DNA of 6,778 nt from Bacillota bacterium (lineage in GTDB: Bacteria > Bacillota_A > Clostridia > DSM-8532), in the NCBI GenBank assembly GCA_023424865.1, contig JAFADM010000472.1:1-6778 (forward strand), written 5' to 3'. Shown here one piece after another: positions 1-5,272 of the stretch. The position numbers were made by a program, and so were the translations under genes. Each line of letters begins with the position of its first letter. Within the stretch, counting starts at the first letter, position 1. The notes beneath the pieces are model-generated. The model was not told the DNA's origin. It saw only the letters and a list, made by a program, of their open reading frames with translations, and did not search any database.

Positions 1-175
1 TGATAGTACCGCTGTCAGGGATGAAAGCGCCCGTCATGTGTTTAATGAGGGTGGTCTTTCCCGCACCGTTAGGCCCTACCAGGCCATAAACCGAGCCATT
101 GGCTCCGGTGATGCTGACGCCGTCCAGGGCCTTAAAGCCTTCGAAGGATTTTTTAAGATCACGAATTTCAATCAT
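1..175 (-). CDS. ABC transporter ATP-binding protein, N-terminal part (cut by window edge)
   Basis: The minus strand reads 58 codons from an ATG at 175 to the left edge, beginning MIEIRDLKKSFEGFKALDGV. A Walker A motif, GPNGAGKTT, lies at residues 34-42, followed by the usual TG-x-F-x-P-x-SG stretch near 48-56. This is the nucleotide-binding subunit of an ABC transporter acting at the inner face of the membrane; the Q-loop, signature and Walker B lie outside the window. The start ATG overlaps the TGA stop of the upstream GntR gene as ATGA, with an AAGGAGGA ribosome site at 192-185, nine bases away, so the two genes are translationally coupled. A GntR/YtrA regulator followed by such an ATPase is a common Firmicutes arrangement for exporters linked to cell-envelope or antibiotic stress. 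The transported substrate cannot be told from this fragment. Confidence 0.93.
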   Translation of the reverse strand, partial: MIEIRDLKKSFEGFKALDGVSITGANGSVYGLVGPNGAGKTTLIKHMTGAFIPDSGTI

Positions 176-579
176 CCTTGGTTATCCTCCTTATTCGAGT
201 ACTGGATTTCATCAATTACCGCATCTATTTCTTCTCTGGATACTCCCAAAAAATAAAGCTCTCCCACGGTTTGGCGCATCGTGCTTTTAAGCTCTTCCAC
301 CTTGCCCGGATTTTGATGCCTGGGAGAGGAAGCCACAAAATTTCCCCGGCCTGTGACGGTGTAAATAAAGCCTTCAGCCTCAAGATCCCGGAGGGACTTT
401 TGGATGGTATTGGGGTTTATGGAGGAAAGCTGTGCAAGCTCCCTCACGGAAGGAAGCTTTTCGTCCTGCTTGAGTGCGCCGCTTACTATAAGCTGCTTGA
501 TATTATCCTTGATTTGTTCATAAATAGGCTTGGGATTTCTTAAATCAATGACCAGAATAACAATCCCTCCTTCAGACAT
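172..579 (-). CDS. GntR family transcriptional regulator, YtrA subfamily
   Basis: This is a small DNA-binding repressor of about 128-135 residues. From residue 15 it shows the GntR winged helix: PIYEQIKDNIKQLI, then GALKQDEKLPSVREL, then NPNTIQKSLRDLEAEG and the wing GRGNFV. A short helical tail of about 50 residues follows, as in YtrA-like proteins, with no large effector domain. It overlaps the downstream ABC ATPase by four bases and has its own promoter and a YtrA-type palindrome upstream, so autorepression is likely. The frame stays open up to 654, but that part overlaps the promoter and cannot be coding. The ATG at 579 is the first in-frame ATG after the inferred transcript start, but the only good ribosome site (AGGAGG, 571-566) lies inside codons 3-5 of that reading. 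The true start may therefore be the ATT at 558 (spacing 7) or the CTG at 555 (spacing 10). The family call is firm; the start is not. Confidence 0.92.
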   Translation of the reverse strand: MSEGGIVILVIDLRNPKPIYEQIKDNIKQLIVSGALKQDEKLPSVRELAQLSSINPNTIQKSLRDLEAEGFIYTVTGRGNFVASSPRHQNPGKVEELKSTMRQTVGELYFLGVSREEIDAVIDEIQYSNKEDNQG

Positions 580-593
580 AGTGAGTATGAAGC

Positions 594-630
594 ATAATGA
601 GTGTACTATTTGTGTTAGTACACTCATTAT
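594..630. promoter_or_regulatory. Palindromic YtrA-type operator
   Basis: A perfect inverted repeat has 15-bp arms (ATAATGAGTGTACTA and its exact complement) separated by 7 bp. Inside it, AGTGTA at 600-605 and TACACT at 619-624 are 13 bp apart, which matches the AGTGTA-N13-TACACT site described for Bacillus subtilis YtrA. It covers the -10 box and the expected transcript start of the GntR gene, so a bound repressor would block RNA polymerase. The symmetry and position are seen directly; the identity of the binding protein is inferred from the adjacent YtrA-like gene. Confidence 0.88.
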
Positions 631-654
631 ATAAAAAATTATTGGCATCGTCAA
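626..654 (-). promoter_or_regulatory. Sigma-A-type promoter of the GntR-ABC operon
   Basis: On the minus strand TTGACG (654-649) is followed after exactly 17 bp by TATAAT (631-626). The transcript should start near 619, within the palindrome, giving a leader of about 40 nt to the ATG at 579. The promoter begins only 31 bp past the stop codon of the preceding HTH-PBP regulator. No terminator is visible between them, so some read-through is possible. Confidence 0.85.
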
Positions 655-684
655 TCGGCATCTTTATACGGTATTAATCAGGGA

Positions 685-1653
685 TTATGTTGTGGCGATT
701 ATTTTACCCATTTCGGAGAGATCATAGCCGCCGATGCCTTCGATTTCCAGACGAAAAGCCTCGGCTTGAATAATTTCCATAATGGCTTGAAATGGAGGCC
801 TGTCCATGTCTTCCTTCCGAAAGATCATGTCATATTGCTCCTTTTGAAGTGGGATGAAGTCAATGCCCTGAACCTGAAGATTGGCTTTTTCATTGCCCAT
901 GCCCAAATCCGCACCGCCTCGGGCAACAGTACTGGCCACTGCCAGGTGAGTCTGACATTCACGGGTATAGCCGGGTATATTTTTAGGTGAGATACCAAGA
1001 AGCTTGAGATGCTCATCAAGAAGGATCCGGGTGCCGCTTCCCTTTTCCCGGTTGACCAGGGTAAGATCGGTCCTTTTAAGATCTTCCCAGCCCTTGATGT
1101 TTTTTGGGTTTCCTTTTTGAACGTAAAAGCCCTGCATCCTAGATGCAAGGCGGACGATGACGGCCGGCAGCCCAGGCAGCATGCGTTCCACGTAAGGCGT
1201 GTTGTATTGGCCTGTTTTACCGTCCCACATATGTGCAGTAGCGATTTGTATTTGCTCCTGGTACAGGGCATACAGGGCGTTATAGCTGCCCTCATAGGAG
1301 CGAAGAGCGCGAACACCCAGGGGATGGGCGCTTAAATAACGGCTTAAAATATCCAGTAGAACGTCCTGACCGCTGATAATAAAGCTTCTCCCTGCTTCGG
1401 CAGCTTCCGTGTCATAAGCCACCAGCCCTCTTAACGGAGCGGAGGGATAGGAGGGAGCAAACTGCGGGGCAGAAGTAGGTGTTTCCTTTGTTTTGTTCTT
1501 ATAATTCTCCACATCAGCCTGGTCCACCCGGAGCTTTTTACCTACGCGGTAGGCGTTGAGTTCCTTGCGGCGCATGAGCTCATAAACCGTGCTTTTGGAT
1601 ATTTTTAAGATATTGGCAACCTCTTGAGGTGTGTATGATATATTATCGCTCAT
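685..1653 (-). CDS. HTH / PBP-like domain regulator, paralog 1 (putative molybdate/tungstate-responsive)
   Basis: A 322-residue cytoplasmic protein. Residues 5-52 form an excisionase/MerR-like helix-turn-helix (YTPQEVANILKISKSTVYEL, then RVGKKLRVDQADVENY). A Pro/Ala-rich linker at about 55-88 leads to a periplasmic-binding-protein-like domain at about 89-318 of the COG1910/PBP_like type, with a TLVNREKGSGTRILLDEHL stretch at 197-215 and VARGGADLGMGNE at 243-255. There is no signal peptide, so the binding domain works as an intracellular ligand sensor. The start at 1653 is chosen because GGGAGGG lies eight bases upstream; an earlier in-frame ATG at 1692 has no such site. It is closely similar along nearly its whole length to the protein encoded at 2126-3091. 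The nearby modABC operon suggests an oxyanion ligand; that is inference, as is repressor versus activator. Confidence 0.88.
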   Translation of the reverse strand: MSDNISYTPQEVANILKISKSTVYELMRRKELNAYRVGKKLRVDQADVENYKNKTKETPTSAPQFAPSYPSAPLRGLVAYDTEAAEAGRSFIISGQDVLLDILSRYLSAHPLGVRALRSYEGSYNALYALYQEQIQIATAHMWDGKTGQYNTPYVERMLPGLPAVIVRLASRMQGFYVQKGNPKNIKGWEDLKRTDLTLVNREKGSGTRILLDEHLKLLGISPKNIPGYTRECQTHLAVASTVARGGADLGMGNEKANLQVQGIDFIPLQKEQYDMIFRKEDMDRPPFQAIMEIIQAEAFRLEIEGIGGYDLSEMGKIIATT

Positions 1654-1718
1654 ATGCAAACCCTCCCGGAAATGGCGCCTGTTCCTGTACATGCCTTGGA
1701 TTTGGCCTTTGGAATACT

Positions 1719-1747
1719 TTGGCCTGGTGCAGTCTTTTTATTACTAT
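1719..1747 (+). promoter_or_regulatory. Possible promoter of a plus-strand small ORF
   Basis: TTGGCC (1719-1724), a 17-bp spacer and TACTAT (1742-1747) form a moderate sigma-A-like match. A ribosome site AAGGAG at 1771-1776 and an ATG at 1786 follow at sensible distances. The match is imperfect, and chance cannot be excluded in 470 bp of non-coding DNA. Confidence 0.3.
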
Positions 1748-1785
1748 AGCAAATAGGGGCTTTGAAGAGCAAGGAGATTTTAAAG

Positions 1786-1860
1786 ATGACAGACACGAAG
1801 GAAACCCGCATGCTTTTTCTCGCTTCGTCATGGAAGCGGCACCCGGGCTTTCGGCAGTAA
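1786..1860 (+). CDS. Doubtful 24-residue ORF or start of a decayed gene
   Basis: An ATG at 1786 follows AAGGAG by nine bases and reads MTDTKETRMLFLASSWKRHP plus four more residues to a TAA at 1858. Past this stop the same frame stays open to another TAA at 1936-1938, with a protein-like, glycine-rich ending (ITLGGSGGSMDAR). It could be a short peptide, a gene remnant with an in-frame stop, or a chance frame antisense to the leader of paralog 1. I do not recognise either piece. Confidence 0.22.
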   Translation: MTDTKETRMLFLASSWKRHPGFRQ

Positions 1861-1989
1861 AACGGCAGATTCACTATTTCTGGCAGGGAACCTGTAATAA
1901 CGCTGGGCGGTAGCGGCGGCTCCATGGACGCGCGATAACTGTAGGACCAACGTATTACTCTTTAAGGGTTTGCAGCCAATGCGTACGTC

Positions 1990-2015
1990 TCACATCAGCG
2001 TTCATCCTGATGTGA
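1990..2015. promoter_or_regulatory. Inverted repeat, probable operator of paralog 1
   Basis: TCACATCAG and its exact complement CTGATGTGA are separated by 8 bp. The repeat starts at the edge of the -10 box of the minus-strand promoter and covers its expected transcript start (near 2008), a classic repressor position. On neither strand is it followed by a T-run, which argues against a terminator. Which regulator binds is unknown; one of the two HTH-PBP proteins is the simplest guess. Confidence 0.6.
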
Positions 2016-2043
2016 TTATATAATGGTCTTTAACAAAAAACAA
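2015..2043 (-). promoter_or_regulatory. Probable promoter of HTH-PBP paralog 1
   Basis: Minus strand TTGTTT (2043-2038), 17 bp, TATAAT (2020-2015). The next minus-strand gene is paralog 1, whose ATG is at 1653, implying a leader of about 350 nt. The -10 region is self-complementary (TTATATAA), so a TATAAT also occurs on the plus strand, but there it lacks a matching -35. Confidence 0.55.
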
Positions 2044-2125
2044 GCGTTTATCTCGAAAAAGTTTCCAGATAGTATTGTTTTGTATCAAATTGTACATTTG
2101 GACAAACTGTTTTGTGCAGAATGTA

Positions 2126-3091
2126 TTATATTTCAGCTATAATTTTGCCCATTTGACTCAAATCATAGCCGCCGATACCTTCCAGCTCCATTTTAAAGGC
2201 ATGGGAATTAAGAATCTCCAAAACAGCCTGGAAGGGCGGTTTACTGAGATTCTCCTTTTTTATGACCAGATCGTACCGCTCCTTTTGCAGAGGAATAAAA
2301 TCAATACCGCTTACCTGAAGGCCCGATTTTTCATTGCCAATCCCCACATCCGCTCCGCCCCGGGCTACGGTGCTGGCGATAGCCAAATGGGAGGTGCTCT
2401 CTCTGTCGTAACCGGCTATGGAGGAAGCCGGGATACCAAGCTTTCTAAGGTGTTCATCCAAAAGAACGCGGGTGCCGCTTCCCTTTTCTCTGTTAATAAG
2501 GGTAATATCCTTCTTTTTGAAGTCCTCCCAGCCTGTTATTCCTTTGGGATTGCCCTTGGGAACATAGAAACCCTGCATACGGCAGGCCAGGTGAATAACA
2601 ACCGTAGGTATGCCGGGAACCATGCGCCGGACATAGGGGACATTGTACTGATTTGTATCCCCGTCCCATAAATGAGCCGCCGTCATATGAACATTTCCCT
2701 GATACAGGGAATAGAGGCCGTCATAGCTTCCCACATAGGAGCGAAGAATGGGGAGCCCTTCAAGATGTATTTGGAGATAACGTGACAGTATATCCAGCAT
2801 AATGTCCTGACCGCATATAACAAAACCGTTGGTCCGGGGAAGGTCGGCAAAGGCCTGTGAGGGTCTGCGCAGCGTTCCGGAATCCACGGTGGAAGCAGTA
2901 ACAGCCGTAGTTCCTGTTTTCTGCCTCTTGGTTTTATTCTTATAGTCTTCCACGTCGGACAGATCGATACGTACCTTTTTACCCACGCGATAGGCGTTAA
3001 GCTCGCCTCTTTTTATAAGCTCATAGATGGTATTTTTTGTTATCTTGAGAATATCAGCCACTTCCTGGGGTGTCAGGGCTTCGTTATCCAT
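2126..3091 (-). CDS. HTH / PBP-like domain regulator, paralog 2 (divergent from modA)
   Basis: A 321-residue protein built like its downstream neighbour. The helix-turn-helix is at residues 4-51 (LTPQEVADILKITKNTIYEL, then RVGKKVRIDLSDVEDY), a Thr/Ser-rich linker at about 55-87, and a COG1910/PBP_like domain at about 88-317 with TLINREKGSGTRVLLDEHL at 196-214 and VARGGADVGIGNE at 242-254. The two proteins agree at roughly two thirds of positions by eye; the linkers are unrelated. The ATG at 3091 is preceded by AAGGAG at a spacing of seven. There is no signal peptide, so it acts in the cytoplasm. It is transcribed divergently from modA across a 483-bp region, which makes it the leading candidate regulator of modABC. 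Ligand (molybdate, tungstate or another anion) and direction of control are inferred. Confidence 0.89.
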   Translation of the reverse strand: MDNEALTPQEVADILKITKNTIYELIKRGELNAYRVGKKVRIDLSDVEDYKNKTKRQKTGTTAVTASTVDSGTLRRPSQAFADLPRTNGFVICGQDIMLDILSRYLQIHLEGLPILRSYVGSYDGLYSLYQGNVHMTAAHLWDGDTNQYNVPYVRRMVPGIPTVVIHLACRMQGFYVPKGNPKGITGWEDFKKKDITLINREKGSGTRVLLDEHLRKLGIPASSIAGYDRESTSHLAIASTVARGGADVGIGNEKSGLQVSGIDFIPLQKERYDLVIKKENLSKPPFQAVLEILNSHAFKMELEGIGGYDLSQMGKIIAEI

Positions 3092-3110
3092 TACGCCTCT
3101 CCTTAATGAA

Positions 3111-3150
3111 CCTGTATCTCTTAAGGTTGATGAATCATCCTTTGTACAGG
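3111..3150. promoter_or_regulatory. Imperfect dyad in the leader of paralog 2
   Basis: CCTGTA (3111-3116) and TACAGG (3145-3150) flank a smaller symmetric core GATGA-A-TCATC at 3128-3138. It sits just downstream of the expected transcript start of paralog 2, either as an operator or as an mRNA hairpin upstream of its ribosome site. The arms are short, so chance is possible. Confidence 0.3.
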
Positions 3151-3176
3151 TATTTGGATTAGAAACATTCTATTAT

Positions 3177-3205
3177 AGTATACCCATTACCTTCTTTCTT
3201 TTCAA
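3177..3205 (-). promoter_or_regulatory. Probable promoter of HTH-PBP paralog 2
   Basis: Minus strand TTGAAA (3205-3200), 17 bp, TATACT (3182-3177), with an overlapping TATAAT at 3177-3172. The transcript would start near 3170, leaving a leader of roughly 80 nt before the ATG at 3091. Confidence 0.6.
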
Positions 3206-3288
3206 ATGAAAACAGCCAAAACAGAGTATAAAAACACAAAATACAATAAAACCGTAAATTAACCTGATCTTCTTGGCTAGTTTTTTTC

Positions 3289-3317
3289 TTGATTTTTCAG
3301 AGGAGCTTTAATATAAT
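3289..3317 (+). promoter_or_regulatory. Upstream promoter candidate of modABC
   Basis: TTGATT (3289-3294), 17 bp, TATAAT (3312-3317) is a good sigma-A match on the plus strand. The start site near 3324 would give a 250-nt leader before modA that includes both palindromes at 3435-3471. Confidence 0.55.
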
Positions 3318-3434
3318 GAAATGAATTAAAACGTGACGAAACTTGATGTATTTAAATAACAAAACCATACATACCGTGTTCATCGAGGCCAGGATGCCCG
3401 AAAGAAAGTGTGAATGGTACGTTTTTGCGGTTAT

Positions 3435-3451
3435 ACCTATAGGCTATAGGT
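3435..3451. promoter_or_regulatory. Palindrome upstream of modA, candidate regulator site
   Basis: ACCTATAG-G-CTATAGGT is a perfect 8-bp inverted repeat around one base. It lies about 30 bp upstream of the proximal -35 box and downstream of the distal promoter, so it could activate the former or block the latter. The binding protein is not known. Confidence 0.5.
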
Positions 3452-3459
3452 CATATCTT

Positions 3460-3471
3460 AATTCCGGAATT
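3460..3471. promoter_or_regulatory. Second palindrome upstream of modA
   Basis: AATTCCGGAATT is a perfect 12-bp palindrome ending ten bases before the proximal TTGTCA box and starting eight bases after the first palindrome. The two centres are about 22 bp apart, near two helical turns, so both could be contacted from one face of the DNA. Confidence 0.4.
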
Positions 3472-3481
3472 GTAGTAAGTC

Positions 3482-3512
3482 TTGTCAGCTTTCTGTTAAA
3501 GGACATTATAAA
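3482..3512 (+). promoter_or_regulatory. Proximal promoter candidate of modABC
   Basis: TTGTCA (3482-3487) is followed by TTATAA after 18 bp, or TATAAA after 19 bp (3507-3512). The spacing is slightly long, which fits a promoter needing an activator. The transcript would start near 3518, about 57 nt before the modA ATG. Confidence 0.45.
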
Positions 3513-3574
3513 GTATTTTCAATCAAGGTGTTACTCAATGATAGGATACAGAATAAAAAATGGAGGAAGAAAAG

Positions 3575-4450
3575 ATGAAGATGAAAACACTCAAAAACAT
3601 CATTGCACCACTTTTATCTCTTACCCTGCTTTTGGGCCTGTCCGCATGCGGCACAGTTAATACGGCTCCTTCAGCAACACCTACACCCAGCCCCACTGCA
3701 ACGGCCACTCCGGAAGCAACACCGACGCCCACGCCCACACCTGAGCCGGAAGAGCCTGTGGAGCTACTTATATCTGCGGCAGCCAGCTTAAAGGACGCTA
3801 TTGCCGATATTCAAACGGCTTATTTGACGGTTAAGCCTCATGTGACACTGACAGCCAATTTTGGTTCCTCGGGTGCTCTCCAGCAGCAGATTGAGCAGGG
3901 TGCCGAAGTGGATGTTTTTATATCCGCAGCCACAAAGCAGATGGATGCCCTTAAGGACAAGGATCTTATTATAAATGAAACGCGCAAAGATTTTCTGGAA
4001 AATCAGATTGTTCTTATAGTTCCCAAAGGTACCACTGCGGTAACCTCTTTTGACGACCTGATCAAGGACGAGGTAAAGAGTGTTGCTCTGGGTGAGCCTG
4101 CCAGCGTACCTGTAGGACAATATGCCGAAGAAGCTCTCACCAGCTTGGGGCTGCTTGACAAGCTTAAGGCAAATGAAACCATTGTTTACGGTAAAGATGT
4201 TAAGGCTGTGCTGGCCTGGGTAGAAACCGGAGAAGCTGATGCGGGAATAGTTTACAAAACAGATGCCATTATTTCCGATAAGGTGGATATTGTCGCCCCT
4301 GCTCCGGAAGGAAGCGTAAAACCCGTTTATTATCCCGCTGCCGTCATTAAGGCAAGTAAACAGGCAGAGGCAGCCACCGACTTTGTTAATTTCCTGTACA
4401 GCGACGAAGCCAAGCCTATTTTTGAAAAGTACGGTTTTGTTTTCAGATAA
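3575..4450 (+). CDS. modA: Molybdate ABC transporter substrate-binding lipoprotein
   Basis: A 291-residue lipoprotein that captures the oxyanion outside the membrane and hands it to ModB. The start at 3575 is chosen because GGAGG ends eight bases before it; an ATG at 3560 lies upstream of that site. Residues 1-24 are a signal peptide ending in the lipobox LSAC, with the lipid-bearing Cys at 25. A low-complexity Thr/Pro linker runs from about 27 to 61, then the binding domain begins with ELLISAAASLKDAI. Residues matching the ModA pocket are visible: Ser in AASLKD (71), Ser in NFGSSGAL (99), the GEPASVPVGQYAE segment, Val in YGKDVKAV and Tyr in GIVYKTDA. It is first in the modABC operon. Molybdate is the best guess; tungstate binding is common in this family and cannot be excluded. 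Confidence 0.95.
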   Translation: MKMKTLKNIIAPLLSLTLLLGLSACGTVNTAPSATPTPSPTATATPEATPTPTPTPEPEEPVELLISAAASLKDAIADIQTAYLTVKPHVTLTANFGSSGALQQQIEQGAEVDVFISAATKQMDALKDKDLIINETRKDFLENQIVLIVPKGTTAVTSFDDLIKDEVKSVALGEPASVPVGQYAEEALTSLGLLDKLKANETIVYGKDVKAVLAWVETGEADAGIVYKTDAIISDKVDIVAPAPEGSVKPVYYPAAVIKASKQAEAATDFVNFLYSDEAKPIFEKYGFVFR

Positions 4451-4488
4451 GAAAACCGCTTCAGAGCCCTGAGGGACAGGAACAAAAC

Positions 4489-4552
4489 GCTTCCGCTGTC
4501 TTTCCTCAATGGCCGTCCTTTTGGATCGGCAGGAGGCGAAGGCGGCGGAAGC
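4489..4552 (+). promoter_or_regulatory. Hairpin-rich spacer between modA and modB
   Basis: GCTTCCGC (4489-4496) pairs perfectly with GCGGAAGC (4545-4552). Inside, CCTC (4504-4507) can pair with GAGG (4533-4536), and GCCGTCC with GGATCGGC (4512-4530) around a TTTT loop with one bulged base. The fold ends just before the modB ribosome site (about 4559-4564). No T-run follows, so it is not a plain terminator. It may stabilise the modA mRNA end or slow modB translation to favour excess binding protein; this role is inferred. Confidence 0.45.
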
Positions 4553-4574
4553 CCTATTTAGGGGGCATTTAGTT

Positions 4575-5255
4575 ATGGATTTTTCACCCTTATGGATTTC
4601 TTTAAAAACATCCCTGTGTTCTACGGCCATCACCTTTTTTCTGGGGATTTGGGCTGCCTGGAAGGTCGTTAAGTACAAGGGAAGGCTTAAGGGCCTGATT
4701 GACGGCCTTCTCACTCTGCCCATGGTACTTCCTCCCACTGTGGTCGGCTTTTTCCTCCTTCTCCTGTTTGGAAAAAACGGCCCTTTAGGTAAGCTTCTGG
4801 AGCTAATGGGCACGCGGGTCATTTTTACCTGGTTCTCAACAGTTATCGCCGCATCCGTGGTAGCCTTTCCCATGATGTACAAAACCGTCAGAGGAGGACT
4901 GGAGCAGATAGACGGCAATATTATTAATGCCGCAAGAACGCTGGGAGTGTCCGAACACCGCATCTTTTGGAGGGTTACGGTACCTCTGGCCTGGCCTGCC
5001 ATCGCCGCAGGCACGATTTTAAGCTTTGCCAGAGCTCTGGGAGAATTCGGAGCGACCTTAATGATTGCAGGAAACATTCCCGGCCGAACTCAAACCATTC
5101 CTGTAGCCATCTTTTTTATGGCGGAAGGGGGCCAAATGGACAAGGCCCTTCTTTGGGTGGTATTGATTTTTATTATCTCCCTTGTGGTAATGACTCTAAT
5201 GAACTACTGGACGGACAGACAATCCAGAGCAGCGCCGGTTGGTGTAAGAAGGTAG
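4575..5255 (+). CDS. modB: Molybdate ABC transporter permease
   Basis: A 226-residue integral membrane protein forming the channel (as a dimer) of the ModABC importer. The start at 4575 gives the standard ModB beginning MDFSPLWISLKTSL and has a purine-rich AGGGGG about nine bases upstream; the frame is open to 4509, but that part lies in the hairpin region and has no family likeness. Hydrophobic segments lie near residues 12-30, 45-65, 84-100, 140-165 and 193-210. LPMVLPPTVVG is at 48-58. The EAA loop that contacts the ATPase is INAARTLGVSEHRIFWRVTVPLA (about 117-139), and ARALGEFGAT at 152-161 is typical of ModB/CysT permeases. modC follows after 17 bases, so the two are cotranslated from one message. 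Family assignment is firm; molybdate rather than sulfate or tungstate rests on ModA and on length. Confidence 0.95.
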   Translation: MDFSPLWISLKTSLCSTAITFFLGIWAAWKVVKYKGRLKGLIDGLLTLPMVLPPTVVGFFLLLLFGKNGPLGKLLELMGTRVIFTWFSTVIAASVVAFPMMYKTVRGGLEQIDGNIINAARTLGVSEHRIFWRVTVPLAWPAIAAGTILSFARALGEFGATLMIAGNIPGRTQTIPVAIFFMAEGGQMDKALLWVVLIFIISLVVMTLMNYWTDRQSRAAPVGVRR

Positions 5256-5272
5256 TCCGTAAAGGAGAGCAG

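Larger units (their letters stand above)
1654..2125. other. Intergenic region between the two HTH-PBP regulators
   Basis: This 472-bp stretch holds, in order, the ribosome site of paralog 1, a possible plus-strand promoter and 24-codon ORF, a protein-like but interrupted stretch to 1938, an inverted repeat, and a minus-strand promoter near 2015-2043. The last 80 bp before 2125 are AT-rich. I see no clear terminator for the upstream regulator there. If the minus-strand promoter is right, paralog 1 has a leader of about 350 nt, unusually long. Confidence 0.6.
3092..3574. other. Divergent regulatory region between paralog 2 and modA
   Basis: This 483-bp AT-rich stretch has no convincing gene. 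It holds a minus-strand promoter for paralog 2 (3177-3205), an imperfect dyad in that leader (3111-3150), two possible plus-strand promoters for modA (3289-3317 and 3482-3512), and two palindromes (3435-3451 and 3460-3471) between the latter. A frame opening near 3343 lacks a ribosome site and runs into modA, so I treat it as non-coding. Confidence 0.7.

Noticed and set aside
580..654. N-terminal extension of the GntR protein to a TTG at 654
   Set aside because: This interval holds the -35 and -10 boxes and the operator of the gene itself, so it cannot be translated from that promoter.
1990..2015. The inverted repeat as an intrinsic terminator of paralog 2
   Set aside because: No T-run follows the stem on the minus strand, and it lies at the start site of a good promoter, so an operator is the better reading.
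3214..3287. AGCCAA ... TTGGCT followed by seven T residues, as a possible terminator
   Set aside because: The arms are only 6 bp with a loop of over 50 bases, and no plus-strand gene ends before it.
3343..3660. A 105-codon plus-strand frame in the modA upstream region
   Set aside because: It has no ribosome site, overlaps the start of modA in another frame and covers the palindromes and a promoter; no recognisable protein.
3720..3765. Repetitive ACACC/CCCAC-like DNA in modA as a tandem repeat or CRISPR-like element
   Set aside because: It encodes the Thr/Pro linker between the lipid anchor and the binding domain, common in clostridial lipoproteins; there are no spacers or exact units.
3788..5077. 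A 429-codon open frame on the minus strand
   Set aside because: It lies wholly antisense to modA and modB, has no ribosome site or recognisable domain, and reads as a low-quality composition typical of a shadow frame.
4967..5272. Upstream extension of the modC frame into modB
   Set aside because: The extra 102 residues overlap modB in another frame and have no family likeness; the ATG at 5273 has a ribosome site and gives a normal ModC N-terminus.
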